Under the pieces are notes generated by a model. The model had not been told where the DNA came from, did no database searches, and was given only the letters and a program-made list of their open reading frames with translations. DNA of 64,000 nt from Glandiceps talaboti (taxonomy: Eukaryota > Hemichordata > Enteropneusta > Spengelidae), in assembly GCF_964340395.1 (NCBI RefSeq), contig NC_135552.1:23343181-23407180 (forward strand), in the 5' to 3' direction. Position numbers and translations under genes: made by a program. Every line of letters starts with the position of its first letter. Position 1 is the stretch's first letter. Below, piece by piece: positions 17,685 to 29,799 of the stretch.

Positions 17685-18970
17685 ATTGTCTCTAGAAATC
17701 CCGTATGAGTTGAGTTCAAAGCTACGGATTAGCTGATAATCAGTCCAAGATCACTGTCGGAAATCTTCACTTGATCAAATTACTTGACAGGAAGTCAGTG
17801 GTACCTGTCGCATTACAGATATCACTCACAGGGTAGCGGCGAAGCTTTCTTGAGACGTTAAGGCAAGGTTAAGTACTCCCAGGGATTTTCAAAGGATTTT
17901 TTATGCTATTTCAAAAGCTCGCTGTCGATGCCTTTTCCCGTGGCTGTCAATATTTCTTAGTATTTTACAAATTCTTACACAAGAAAAGAAAAAGGAAACA
18001 TGCAGTAAGCGTCTCAGTTGAAATCTTCGGTTTGTGATGAAATAGTTCAATAGTTGTGTCAGCAACCTGCTGTATAACAGGTGTCATACGTGACATAGAT
18101 TCTAGTGTCAAGGATGCTGGCTCTCAGCAGATATATAAAATGTTGAACAATCGACGAAAAATGTTATATATCTCGAAAATGACATTTACAATCAACATTT
18201 TTACGAGATGTAGCTCCCGGTGAAATTCTGTACAGTACTTCAATCTGTAAAGTGCTCTCCTCGTATTGAATATTTTAGTCTCTGTATTTTGTTTTTCCGG
18301 TGAGTGAAATCTCAGTCCTGCTTTGTGCCGGCAATCCCCGGTGATGGAGGTAGTCTCTTCACACGCTGTCAGTAAACCGTCCTTCGTCCCTGTAAGGTAC
18401 CTGTGTTTTAAACCAAGCCGATGCGATATTCACGTTCGAAGAAATATAGGAAATAAGCTTTCCAGTCAGTAATCGCGAGGCAAGGTTTACGGATCAGCAA
18501 CAAGAACGAAGTGAAGAAATAAATGAGTTTGAAAATGATAAATAGAACGTGTTCGTAAAGAGGCTGTAGACAATGTGATACACCGCCTCGAATGGACAGG
18601 TACGGCTGAGTGTGTGACGCGCGTTCGTGCTCCGTAAAGTGTACAGTGCCTAGTGTATTCCGATGTGCTTTCACCGACGTTATATGGTTAGTTGTGTCGC
18701 TCATTGACCAGGTGCTTATCTCATCGTTAGTCGGTAATTGTGGTGCGCTTGTCAACCCCGCCTCTATCCATAGGCATCGTTCTCGGTGGGTGGACACGAC
18801 ATCACACGCTGAATTGGAGAAATGACTGGCTGAATGATCAGCATGAGGCTATCAGTTTGTACGAGATACAACTCACTTTGCTATGAACTGTGTGCTACTT
18901 TATACCCCTGTGATAAACGTGGCTGGTTCGTAGACCGCCCTCCAACGTCATTTCTGACGTCACAGTATAA
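17685..18970 (-). promoter_or_regulatory. 5' flank of the receptor gene (5' UTR and possible promoter)
   Basis: This is the 1.3 kb upstream of the receptor start codon. It is richer in CpG than the surroundings, most obviously at about 18580-18800. A perfect palindromic CRE-type octamer (TGACGTCA) lies at 18955-18962, about 1.27 kb above the ATG. I cannot place a transcription start or a convincing TATA box. Open frames at 18408-18797 (minus) and 18610-18825 (plus) have no recognisable domain and are not called as genes. Confidence 0.3.
18955..18962. promoter_or_regulatory. Palindromic CRE-type octamer upstream of the receptor
   Basis: Exact TGACGTCA in the 5' flank, about 1.27 kb above the start codon. 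Same caution as for the intronic copy. Confidence 0.3.
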
Positions 18971-21900
18971 CATCCGGGACTTGATTCTCTTAAAAATGAA
19001 AAGAAAAACTGATGTAAGTTAATTGAAAATGTTATATTAAGTGTCTCGTTAACAGCCAGTTCTGGTAATTATGTAACTTTTCACGCTTTTGTCAAAATAG
19101 GTGGATGAAGCCTTTTTTTTACATTACTATTTTTTCTTTGAAACATCTCCCGTGAGAATTACTTTCCTAGAGGTACTCAAATATTTTGACAACAAGTGGC
19201 GCAATTAACAACTAAGAAGACAGAACTGCATTTTGGCCTAAATTTTGCAGTACAATCCTGGAGACGCCATGTGCAATTCTCTGAAGGTTCATCCACCCTG
19301 CCGAATAATTATGATTGGACATATTATTATGATCGCTATTTTACGAGACTTAACGACCAAAAGTAAAGCATTACATTTTTTTACTGCAGTCGGTTTAATC
19401 CCACAAGGGGAACACAATTCCCCATAATTGTCATATCACTGATTTCACGACCCAAAAACAAAGTACACAGTAGTACCAGAGAGAATATGTATAAGATACT
19501 GAAGAATTAAAGCAAAGTTACAAACCCGTGATAGGATATAATTTGTGAATGCTAATGGCTTGATTGTGTTCCTTTTCCACATTGCTTAAGACAAACGCCC
19601 ATTAAAAAGTGCACTCGATCCCCGGACTCGATCTCTGAGAATTAGGAAAAAGAGGCGATGCGAGAGATGAGTTATCTTGCGTGAAATCGTGTCAGTACAT
19701 ATCATGATATACCGCAATCCGCATGTAAAGTTGATGTGAACGCTCTTTACTAAGCTTCAACTATCAAAGGAAAGAACATCTAAAAACCCGCCGATGTCTC
19801 ACGTAGCAACAGTTGATAACATTCACTTCTTAGCAAGCTACTTTTATTGTGAAATATCCCCGTGTATGCGACTTAAAAGAGATTGAGTAAAAAAGTACCG
19901 AGACTATCTAAAGTACCCATAGTGAGTCTTACAAATATGGTCATCTGTATATGCAAATAGGACTTCATCTCTGTAAAAATTGGAAGTGATTAACGACCAC
20001 ATGGTTTTAGATATCTCCTTATAGCAAGTCAACCCGTTTAACATTTACAATCATGCTAGATGTATTAAAAATTCATAATGCATATACAGTCTGTGAAAGT
20101 TATCGCACCATGAAATTCCAATATGTAGAGAGTGTAGAGTTACCAGAGTAACAGGTGGCCGTTCAACTCTAATTATTTGGGGGTTTTTTGTTAATTAGGT
20201 TATAGAAATTGGGGTTTGTGGTGATATCAATGTTTGATTTCTCGATATGTAATTCATCCATCATCATCGTTGGAGATTTCCAATCCGACCTATTAGATAA
20301 GTGCGTACGAAATCATAGTCACTTTTAGGTAAATTGGTTCATAAAATTCAATATTGACGGAACTTATTAAGATTTCATTCATGTTGTTTTTTATTCCACA
20401 TTTTGATCATTCCAACCGTTTGGCACAGAGTCAATATTTATTTTTATCGAGTTGTGGTCGATTAATCTCAGACGATGAAATCAGTTCCACGAGACTGGAG
20501 AATCTGGAACACTGAACAACCGTACTCAGCTGCCCTTAGAAACAGAGAGACAGCGGGGCCTTTGTATATTAAAGCGGTAATATGTATGAGAAATGAGTAT
20601 TAACTTTGGATGTTTGATCAATGAAACAATTACATTATATATAGTTGATACTGTTTTATTTGACACAACATAGAACAAGTCCATGTTGGTAAAAATCCGA
20701 CTTAAACATGGGTTTAAAGTTTGTTATTGTAATGATTTTACAAACAAACCAGGGAAACACAAATAATGTCGCTATTTGTGTATGGAGACGTTTTAAATAT
20801 ATGAGGAATCTAAAATGAAATGCCTGTTTCAAAGTCATGTTACACTTTATGATAGAACTATTGAACTATTTGTTTTCTACAGATCGCCTTCTCTGCCATA
20901 TTTCTAGCAATACAAGAAATACAATGAAACAACATTCACATGTACGCACAGTGAGCAGGCTAGCTCAGTTACACATTTCCAGAAATATGAAATATAATAG
21001 ATATGAAATTGATAGTCTAGGATCATCTCGTTCAGAAATGAATATCAATTTTTGAGAAATAATCATTAAATATGTATCATATATACATATGCTCAAAGTT
21101 CAACAAACCACGTGCAAAGCCTGTAAATCTCTCGTCTGTATCAAAAAGATAGCGTCAACAATAATTGGATTTGAGTGATTGAATTTTCATGAAGTTGAAA
21201 TATTGATTAATACAAAATAAAATGAATCAGTGAGGCGTAATGGAGAACTGACAACAAACATATGGTAAACACACTCACAATATTGTAACTGTGTATCGTC
21301 ATATGGTATGATATCAGAAGTACGATTCACCTTCAATACTGATGAACTTTTGAATAAATGCCTAATATCTTATTGAATGTATAATTTAGTACTTTATTGA
21401 TTTGACAGGTTCTAGTGGCATTTATAATTTCTTAATTGTTACCTAGTGTTTTGAGTGAACAAATCCTCCATTTTGTGTAATTTTCTGTTATTACGCTGTA
21501 CAGATGTGTATCACTGTCGAGTGCTGAGCTATAAAATATACGTCTCAAGAGGTTTTCATATTTACAGTATTCCTGTAGACATAGAAGTGTGGAAAACGTG
21601 AAAATAGAGTAATCGTGCTATTTTTCGAGAGACACAACCAACATCATATATTGTATTGTCATTTTCATAGAATTTATAGTAACTTCACAGCAAAGAATTT
21701 GAAGAATGTGTGCCATACAGTAAATATATAAATACATGGATTGCAAAAACGAAGAAGCACTATCTCATTCGAACTGACTATTCACAAGCTCAGCACATGC
21801 TGACGGCAAGGTTGATTCATATGATAAATAACATCTCCTTTAACATCGAGTCAGGAGTTCTACAATTAAATATGGATCAGCTGTATGATTTTCTCAGTGA

Positions 21901-24900
21901 CTAATGGCTGGTACAATTGATTCTCTATATGCATGGTTCTCGCCTACAAAATATGCCTGGTAAACTTCTTGTAAATATCCATCGACCATTTTGTTGGGAA
22001 GAAAGTTTATAGGAGTACCACACCTGAATATCTAACTAACAGTTAATAGTTTTTTCAGGCTCAGCTCATTCCGTATGTATGTCTCGACAGTCTTGTTAAA
22101 CACCTCCATTGAGAACTTTCCGTGTTACAACCAGCTGTAATCCTTGTCAACAGCGACCTATTAAACTTTCTCCCGCATTTGTGGCCTACACTGCCCTCAG
22201 CAGATCGTTATGAATCGTTTAGCATTGAGAGCATGTGTGGCATTGTACATAGACGAAGAGTTGTTAATTGAGCATTAATAGTTCATTTTCACTCCATTCA
22301 ATCGAGGTAAGATTTATGAAAAAGAACTGACTTTGTAGGTACGGAAATCTAATTATAAAAAAAGTGACAGAAGCCCGCTGGACATGTTTGGGCGACGACG
22401 TCGTCTATTCACTCATGCTGATATCAGTAAAAAGAAATTTATGTATACATGCAAGTAATAGTAAACTGGCCTTATTGTGGTAGTTTTCCTACATCTTTGT
22501 AGGTGCATGCAATAGGCTACTTTGAATAAAAGAAAGTTTTGCAATGCGACCGACAGATCAAAACTTTCAAGTCTGTAAACCATAAAAACAGTTTATAGTT
22601 ACAAAAAGGTGTTTCTTAAAGCTGAACTACAGTCAACACATTACAAATTACTTTCTTGATATCAAAGTGCCAAACGATGATAAAATCACCTACTAATGTT
22701 TGTTGAATATGTCTCGAATTTTCGCCCTTTAATTTCGAGTGCTATCGTTTACATTTTATGTATGTCTTTAATTTGCTAGTAATTAAGTAATGGGTCTCCG
22801 GGGAACCCATGTGCGCTACTTTTTGTTCATTTCTAATGAACGCAAAAGGAAAACCTCATCGGAAATGCAAACTCAAATTGGCGTTATGGCCATATCACTT
22901 TTTTTCAGCCATTCTTGCAGCTGGTAACAATTACATGTAAAAGAGATGGACGCCGTTAAATCATGCATCTTTTTTTCAGTTAGTCTCCCCTTGTCTTATA
23001 CAATCAATTGCGATTTTTGTGTTCACATTTTTCTCCAATGTATTTCAAGGGTATCAAGATAGTTTACTAACTAAAGCGTCTTGAGCACCATGCTATATTT
23101 CGTTGAGTTTGAAAGCCAACCAGTAATCTCCGTACGCATAAGACTGCTACAGTAACATATCTTTAGTCACGATAGAATTGGCTAAGATCATTCACATGGC
23201 ACTATAGACTGTTTTGTGAGTTCACCCGACTGTGAAATACGCGGAACAGATATCATCTCAGCTCTGTGTGTATTGAAAGAAAGCCATCACAGCAATTAGT
23301 CGCCTCGAATTATCAAGCTTGGAGAAAATTGAGACGACAGCTTCTCCCTACAGCTATATTCGATTGAAATGTGTCAAGACACGGTATCATATAGATAACC
23401 AACATTTTCAGCAACCTTTGTGATTTAGTTTTCCATTGCAATCACTGTGAACAATTTACTATTTTTCAAGTAATTGCTAGTTCAAAGAATACCATAGTAA
23501 AGTCACCGAGTTTAATAATAAAAATAATTACAGATATTTTCATAAGTCCTGCCATTATGTATTAGCGGTTTACTCGTATTACAATTCACCACAACGAATT
23601 CCTAATCACGTCATCATCTCACACATTCTGATTGTACCAATATATTAGCAATGAGCTACCAAATCTTGCCATTGCCTTATCGTCATACAACTATCATTAA
23701 AACTTGTGGAAATTGTCCTTGATTTACGATCAAAATATAGACCAAAGTAAATGAACCCCATCCTGTGAACGATACTCAAATATAGCCGTTTGTTATTGAA
23801 AGTCCTGCACCAATTAAGTAGATTCACTAAACCTATAATAAAACACCTCGAGAAAGTGCAAGTATGTATATTGGGCAATATTTATTAGCTCAGTTTACTA
23901 ATGTTTCCCTGACGTACAACTACTTTACGTTTACGTGGATACAGTTTTACTTTCATTAGCTCTTCAGTACGCTGTTCCATATGCTAATGGTGAGGAGAGT
24001 GCCCCTACGGAAAAAAAAAAAGAAGAAGACAGTTGTGTACATGGCAATTATCCTGTCCACGCCATGTATTTACAATGCCGGACTCGCACAACGCACAAAA
24101 TACAATATAAAACACATCTTTATTCACTTGATCTGCACAGATGTGCGGTGAACACAGAGAGAACAAGCAAAAACAACAGAAATACGCGGTTCAGGTGCAT
24201 ATAACTATGACTCAAGTGGTAGCAATGGGATACCACTTAAACAGCGAGTGGTTGTTAGTTTCAACCAAGACTCCACTTGTAATGTCTTTGTGGTTATAAC
24301 CTCTCGTAAACTGTAGATTTTATGGTCTCATACTAATAAACTTTCATCATCTGTCCTCAGGGGATATCTGACAATATGCCTCGTGAGACTGTGCTATCAT
24401 CTACAAATATAGTCCTTTAATAATACATTATGTTTCGCCATTTCATATATTAATTAGGGTCATTATGGTTACTCCCTAAAGAATTGTACAAAGTAAGATA
24501 GAGATTATAATGTCAGTTACGTAAAAATAACATGCATGTGCCATTAACCATGAGTACAATTTTTTCAGCAGATAAATCCTTCGCTTAATCTTCAATATAT
24601 TTATGACTCTACCACGAGAGATATGAATTTTGTGAATGCCATGTCCATGAGGGATATGTAAATTTATGTTGTGGTGTAAGATTTATATCCCTTTTCATCG
24701 CATCGTATGATGTCACAATAGCTTTCTTCCTTATATAATCCAACCGTATCATATGCATATATTTAGTGTTGTAGTTTAAGTGCTATATTAAACGTTCAGT
24801 TTGAGGCGCGAGATCAATAAATTGTGTACTACGGTAAAAGTACAAGTGCATTATGACGTCAATCTTAGAAATAAAAACATGGTATAATACTGTGTAACAC
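18971..24900. other. Long non-coding stretch
   Basis: No gene, RNA or transposon recognised. Local structures include two adjacent hairpins at about 22793-22834. Frames at 20656-21055, 21710-21904, 23645-23878 and 23935-24204 have no recognised domain. Confidence 0.35.
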
Positions 24901-25114
24901 ATTAAGGTTGGGTCAGAATTTACGGCAGGGGGCCTGGGAGAAATTGGAGGACATGAAAAATAATGAGGGTTCAAAGGGGTGGGGGCATAAAAATTCTGAT
25001 GGTCTGAAAGGGGGGGGGGCGACATATTTTGCTCATGATTTGAACCAGGAGCGGACGTTTATCGAGTAATTAAAAAAATTCTCACTGCTTCGCTCTCTGT
25101 CTCCCTCCTCTGTC

Positions 25115-25173
<59 letters not shown>

Positions 25174-25180
25174 GAATGTA

Positions 25181-25224
<44 letters not shown>

Positions 25225-25919
25225 CGTCCGTCCGTCCGTGTCCCCCCTCTCTCTCTCCCTCTCTCTGGAGACTCTTTTCAACATTCAAACCCCAGGAGCA
25301 GTCGTTTACCTTGTAGTTTGCAAAATTGTACACTTCATTAACTACCATACATTTAATTATGAGGCTGTTAATAGCCAAGCAAATGTGTCTGCCAAAATAT
25401 ATCTGAATAGGTAAGTTAAAGTGTAGGTAATATAGCCACACAGTGTATGATGATGTATTGACTCGAGTAAAATTGGAGTATTGAAGACATTTTTCTGGTA
25501 CTCAGTTGCTTTCGATAATGTGTATGGTTTGAAGTTTCACGCCAATAAATGTCCTCCTACATGTCCTTATTTTTTAAAAGAGTGTATACAGTGGAAGGGG
25601 GACAATAACCCTCCCACGCCCTCTCCACTAATTATCATGGGGGACGCTGTTTATGCCCAGAACCAATATTGAAAGATAAAACCCTGCTGACTAAGTATCT
25701 CCAAGTACAGCCCAATGTGAGACCTTTTTCGCTAAGCCCACATATATTTGTATGTGCAGCCGGGAGAGGGTGGGGGCTACGGAAATTCGTGGGTTCATTT
25801 CGGGGGGGGGGGGGGGCATGACATTTTTTGAGAGTGCAAAGATGCTGCGAAATTTTTTTTGATTAAAATTTTTTCTTGCCAGCCCCCCCCCCTCTGTACA
25901 TTCTGACCCCAGCCTAATA
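24901..25919. mobile_element. ~1-kb element bounded by ~40-bp imperfect inverted termini
   Basis: The left end (attaaggttgggtcagaatt, then a G run and CTGG) matches the reverse complement of the right end (cagcc, C run, then acattctgaccccagcctaat). Both termini share GGGTCAGAAT-TAC, a poly-G block and CTGG. Inside lie further poly-G/poly-C blocks and a (CTGT)n-(CCGT)n microsatellite. No transposase is seen, so it would be non-autonomous. Alternatively the termini are two inverted copies of a smaller repeat. Confidence 0.55.
25112..25240. repeat. (CTGT)n-(CCGT)n microsatellite
   Basis: CTGT units with one interruption (aatgta) near 25175, ending in CCGT units, then CT-rich sequence to 25266. 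Read on the minus strand it gives the TDRQTDRQ frame, which is an artefact. Confidence 0.95.
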
Positions 25920-26745
25920 TACTTTTAACATACATTGACACTACATATCGACACCTTAAACAGTCTACCTTAAAACAGCCTTCTTTCTTTCTGTCTATTT
26001 TATGATTCTATTCAGCAAATGTTGGGCTTAAATTATGTAAATTTGATTGTCGAGTCATGGTAGTCTGGCATAGCATATATACACGCATATTTATGTTTGT
26101 TAACGTGGAAGTAAAATAGTTATGTATTCGTTTCTGACGCTTTTCGCGTTTTCATGCAGTATTTAATGAATCTACATTGTGTGAATAACAAAACAAAGGA
26201 CCCTTCATTAATATACGTGGAAATAAAAATATATACAGTATTTAATTCAATGTAAAGACATCATCTCGATATAATTTAATTTGTATTCTGTTACGTACCT
26301 TTCAGAGAAGATTAATTTGACACCAAAGACGTGTTCATGTAAACCTCATTTTCGTGAAACGATTGGAAAGAAAATATGGAATGTGATGATTCTGGACGTG
26401 GATAGATTTTGCGTCTATGTATAGGTGATACAAGAGTACCTGATAAGTAATGTAGTGTAATTTAAAATGTGCATGTTATTTATATATAAAAACGTCTGAA
26501 AGGCTCTGTTTTTAAAGCATTTTGTTGACTTTTCTTAACAGTTCGCCTTTGTTTCATAATGTCAGATATTATACGGATGATAGTATATGTATTTGCTTTC
26601 AAATATAAATTGAACACGTTAATCAAGTCTGAAAAAGAATGATGACACCATGACTATGCCAACATTACCCTTGAGATGATGTCAAACTCATTTCCCTGTC
26701 GCTAGCATGTGTCGACTCGTGCTTCCAGTCGGTAATGGACGCAAT

Positions 26746-26781
26746 GCATACATACATACATACATACATACATACATACAT

Positions 26782-26834
<53 letters not shown>

Positions 26835-26842
26835 AACACACA
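26746..26842. repeat. (CATA)n-(CA)n microsatellite
   Basis: About 13 CATA units followed by interrupted CA units. Confidence 0.95.
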
Positions 26843-29551
26843 ATGAAATTCATAGCCACAGCTCAAATGTATACAATAACGCTGTGCACAACGACTATAA
26901 CCGCGACTGTGTAATCCTCACTGCTTCTGTGTGATGACTTGTATAACTGCTCTTTTGTATGCTTACACTTATCTTAACGATTATCAGATTGTACGGTTCG
27001 TAATATCTTACACTTTATTACAATTTGAAATGGTTTCATAAATTGTCCTTGTTTTAATTATGCAAAACGAACCTTCCTACAGTAAAGTTGTTATGCAACT
27101 GTTACAGTTATTCATATCTAAGTGTGTGATAAGTTGTAGTTGAATGAAACTATTATTGAAACTTTACTTGTAACCATAGCGATCATCTACGCTGGGTGAT
27201 AACAACACGGTACTACTACGGTGGCACCCCATCGACCACTTTATCGACAGAGAGTCAAGTGTCATAATTAGAGAGAATATATGATCTCCTGATCCAATTA
27301 TGGCAAAGAACACGATCGATTTTATGTCGATATTAGCTCAACCCTTCACAAAATAAGTGACCTAAAGATTCATGTTCGTTTGAAAGCATTTACATACAAG
27401 TGTGTTTCAGTCTGTGGAAATATTCTAGCATCGAATACAACGTAGTGAAGTTGGTATTGTGAAAAAAATCAACCTGCCATAAGCTGATGTTTAATCGTAT
27501 GGAATTGTTACATTTATTATCTAAAGCAAGAGTGATTGCACGGTAATCATACTCTACATCACCTTAATACGTAGGCTATGCTGTTGCAGAAAGTAATGTG
27601 GGCCCTCTCTGAAATTCGTACTTGAGAACAGCAGATTGCGCTGGATAAATGATGGGGAAGAGGGGCGGTACAGGTATTTGAAATGTTATGGCGAAATAAA
27701 ACCGATATAGTAACCACACATGGAGTAACAAAGGATGATTTAACGTTTTAAAGAAATAGTTTATAGTTAAAAACAATTTAATTGACATTAACCAGTCTAA
27801 TTTGAAGGATACAGTTTCAGGTGCTGCGTTTAAAACTTCTAAAGAAGAAACCTGCTCTCTTCAACAACGCCCAATCGAACCTTTAAAAGTCATGTGACGT
27901 CATGCTTTGTTCATACATTCTTTACGGTTTCGGGTACCTACGTTCTGGAAAGGTCTGACATAAATGAACTTTTGCACAAAGATTAATCAAAGTCAAACGA
28001 TAGAAGTATGTAAATATATCATGTGTCTGTGCTACAATAGGTCTAATCTATCATCCCCGGACAACCTCTAGGGGAGTATCAAATCGTGTTTTCCGATACC
28101 TAAGCTGTTTTTTTTCTCCCTAGTCACCGATTACGGTCTATTTCTTTGCAGTTTCGACCACAATTCATCCGATATAATAGACCTCTGATTCAGTTCGATA
28201 ACCTTTTCCTCATTTAATTTTGTACAAGCTGTCATTGCTTCATCGTGTAATGATATTTTGCCATATATATCATTATTTTCCTCGGATACACTGTGATTTT
28301 AATACACATAGGTACAAATCCTATTTGTACCAGGTATAAATGATTTCCTCTGTGACAAGGTATTGCACACTACAGCCTAAACATGTATAACAGTTAAACA
28401 TTGGACTTTGCACTTCTTGCCAAATAGGATAGAAGACAAATTTCTGGCTTAAGTTTAATACATGTTCTAATCCTCGAATTGTTGTCTTTTCGAAGTTCTC
28501 ATTCTCGTTTTCGAGGCAACACTATTACCATTTTTAGGTATTTGATAAGGGTTTCGTATTAAGCTCGCTTGTCCATTCTACTTGAAAAGATTACTTTCCT
28601 AATTAGAAATGATGTTAGTCATTGCTGCCTCTTTTTCTCTCTCTCTTGCAAATGAAACTTCTAAAAACAGAATAAGATCAAATTATGTTGCTACAAAACT
28701 AGGTGAAATGCTTTTTTGAACAAAATGATACAAAATTATATTCATTTCAATGTGTGGAAATAAGACGACATACCAGTCCAATATCCAGCTGCAGGTGAAA
28801 GGACCCGAGAGTTAATTGAATAAGGCGACACTGACAAAAGTGACAATAATTGTAGACATTGACATGCAGAGCACTGAAAAAAATAGGAAAAATGGATAAT
28901 TGGTGTTTTGTATGAACGGAAGGACAGACAGAACCACGCCAATATCAAGGCCTGTGGCGATTTGATATCACCACTGGGATTTAATGAATAGATCGATTAA
29001 GAGTCTTCTTCTTTTATGAAAAAGACTACACGTTTGTAGGGTCAGCGATAGCATTGAAAAGCTACCATTATTAGCATTGCATTAATGTGCCCTTAATAAG
29101 TTTACAGTCACTGCTCTACTAATCAAATTTATCATGCTTGAAAACAGGTAGCAAATAGTTTCAATAGAAACAGCAGCTCCATGCAATCGCACCGGAAATG
29201 TGCCTGTGATATCCTCGAGGTCAACTGGGCAGGAGGAGGATTGATGCTGTGAAACTTTAATTCAGAAGGATAGTGACGTAGATATTTTTTGAAATATGAG
29301 CTAATGTCAACATGGTTTAATTTAATTTGTGTGATATCTCATGTATGAAACAGGAAATCCATAGTTTAGCAGCAATCTAAGTTTGTATAAATGCGACCCG
29401 GGTAGGTGTGTTGGAACAGGAAACGGTAAATATGAAGTAAATGGTTTTTCTATGTCAATGAAAGGTGAACGTGTTTGGATCAAGGAGAGTTGTGGAACTG
29501 TGGCTTGCAATGACTAATAGTCCAGTGAAATGCACTATATAACTCGAACGT
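26843..29551. other. Non-coding stretch, nothing recognised
   Basis: AT-rich. Frames at 27576-27788, 28742-28948 and 29322-29510 show no motif. Confidence 0.35.
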
Positions 29552-29793
29552 ATGTTTATTTTATTTAGTTATTTATTTATTTACCATCCAACAGGCGCTG
29601 CCCACTAACCTAAAGAGAGTTCAGTGTTAGTGTAAGAGCAATCCGGAGTACCAGGGAAAAACTGTGTTGTTCGGTAAAGTCAAACTAAACGTTACTTACA
29701 GTGTTGTAAATTTTATCAAATCCAGAATGGGTTCGAACCTCTACCGCAGTGGTAAGAGGCAAATGGTTTAACCACTCGGCCACCGACAAACCC
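29552..29793 (-). mobile_element. tRNA-derived SINE
   Basis: On the minus strand the element starts with a tRNA-like head: an A-box TGGCCGAGTGG (plus 29772-29782) and a B-box GGTTCGAACCC (about 29729-29739), the internal promoter for RNA polymerase III. The A-box form resembles serine or leucine tRNA. The arms between are degenerate, so it is not a working tRNA. A tRNA-unrelated body follows, then an A-rich TAAATAAATAAAT tail (plus 29552-29585). Length is about 240 bp, usual for SINEs. Confidence 0.75.
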
Positions 29794-29799
29794 GAACTC

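Noticed and set aside
29720-29793. A functional tRNA gene
   Set aside because: A- and B-boxes are present, but the anticodon and acceptor arms do not form, and a SINE body and tail follow.
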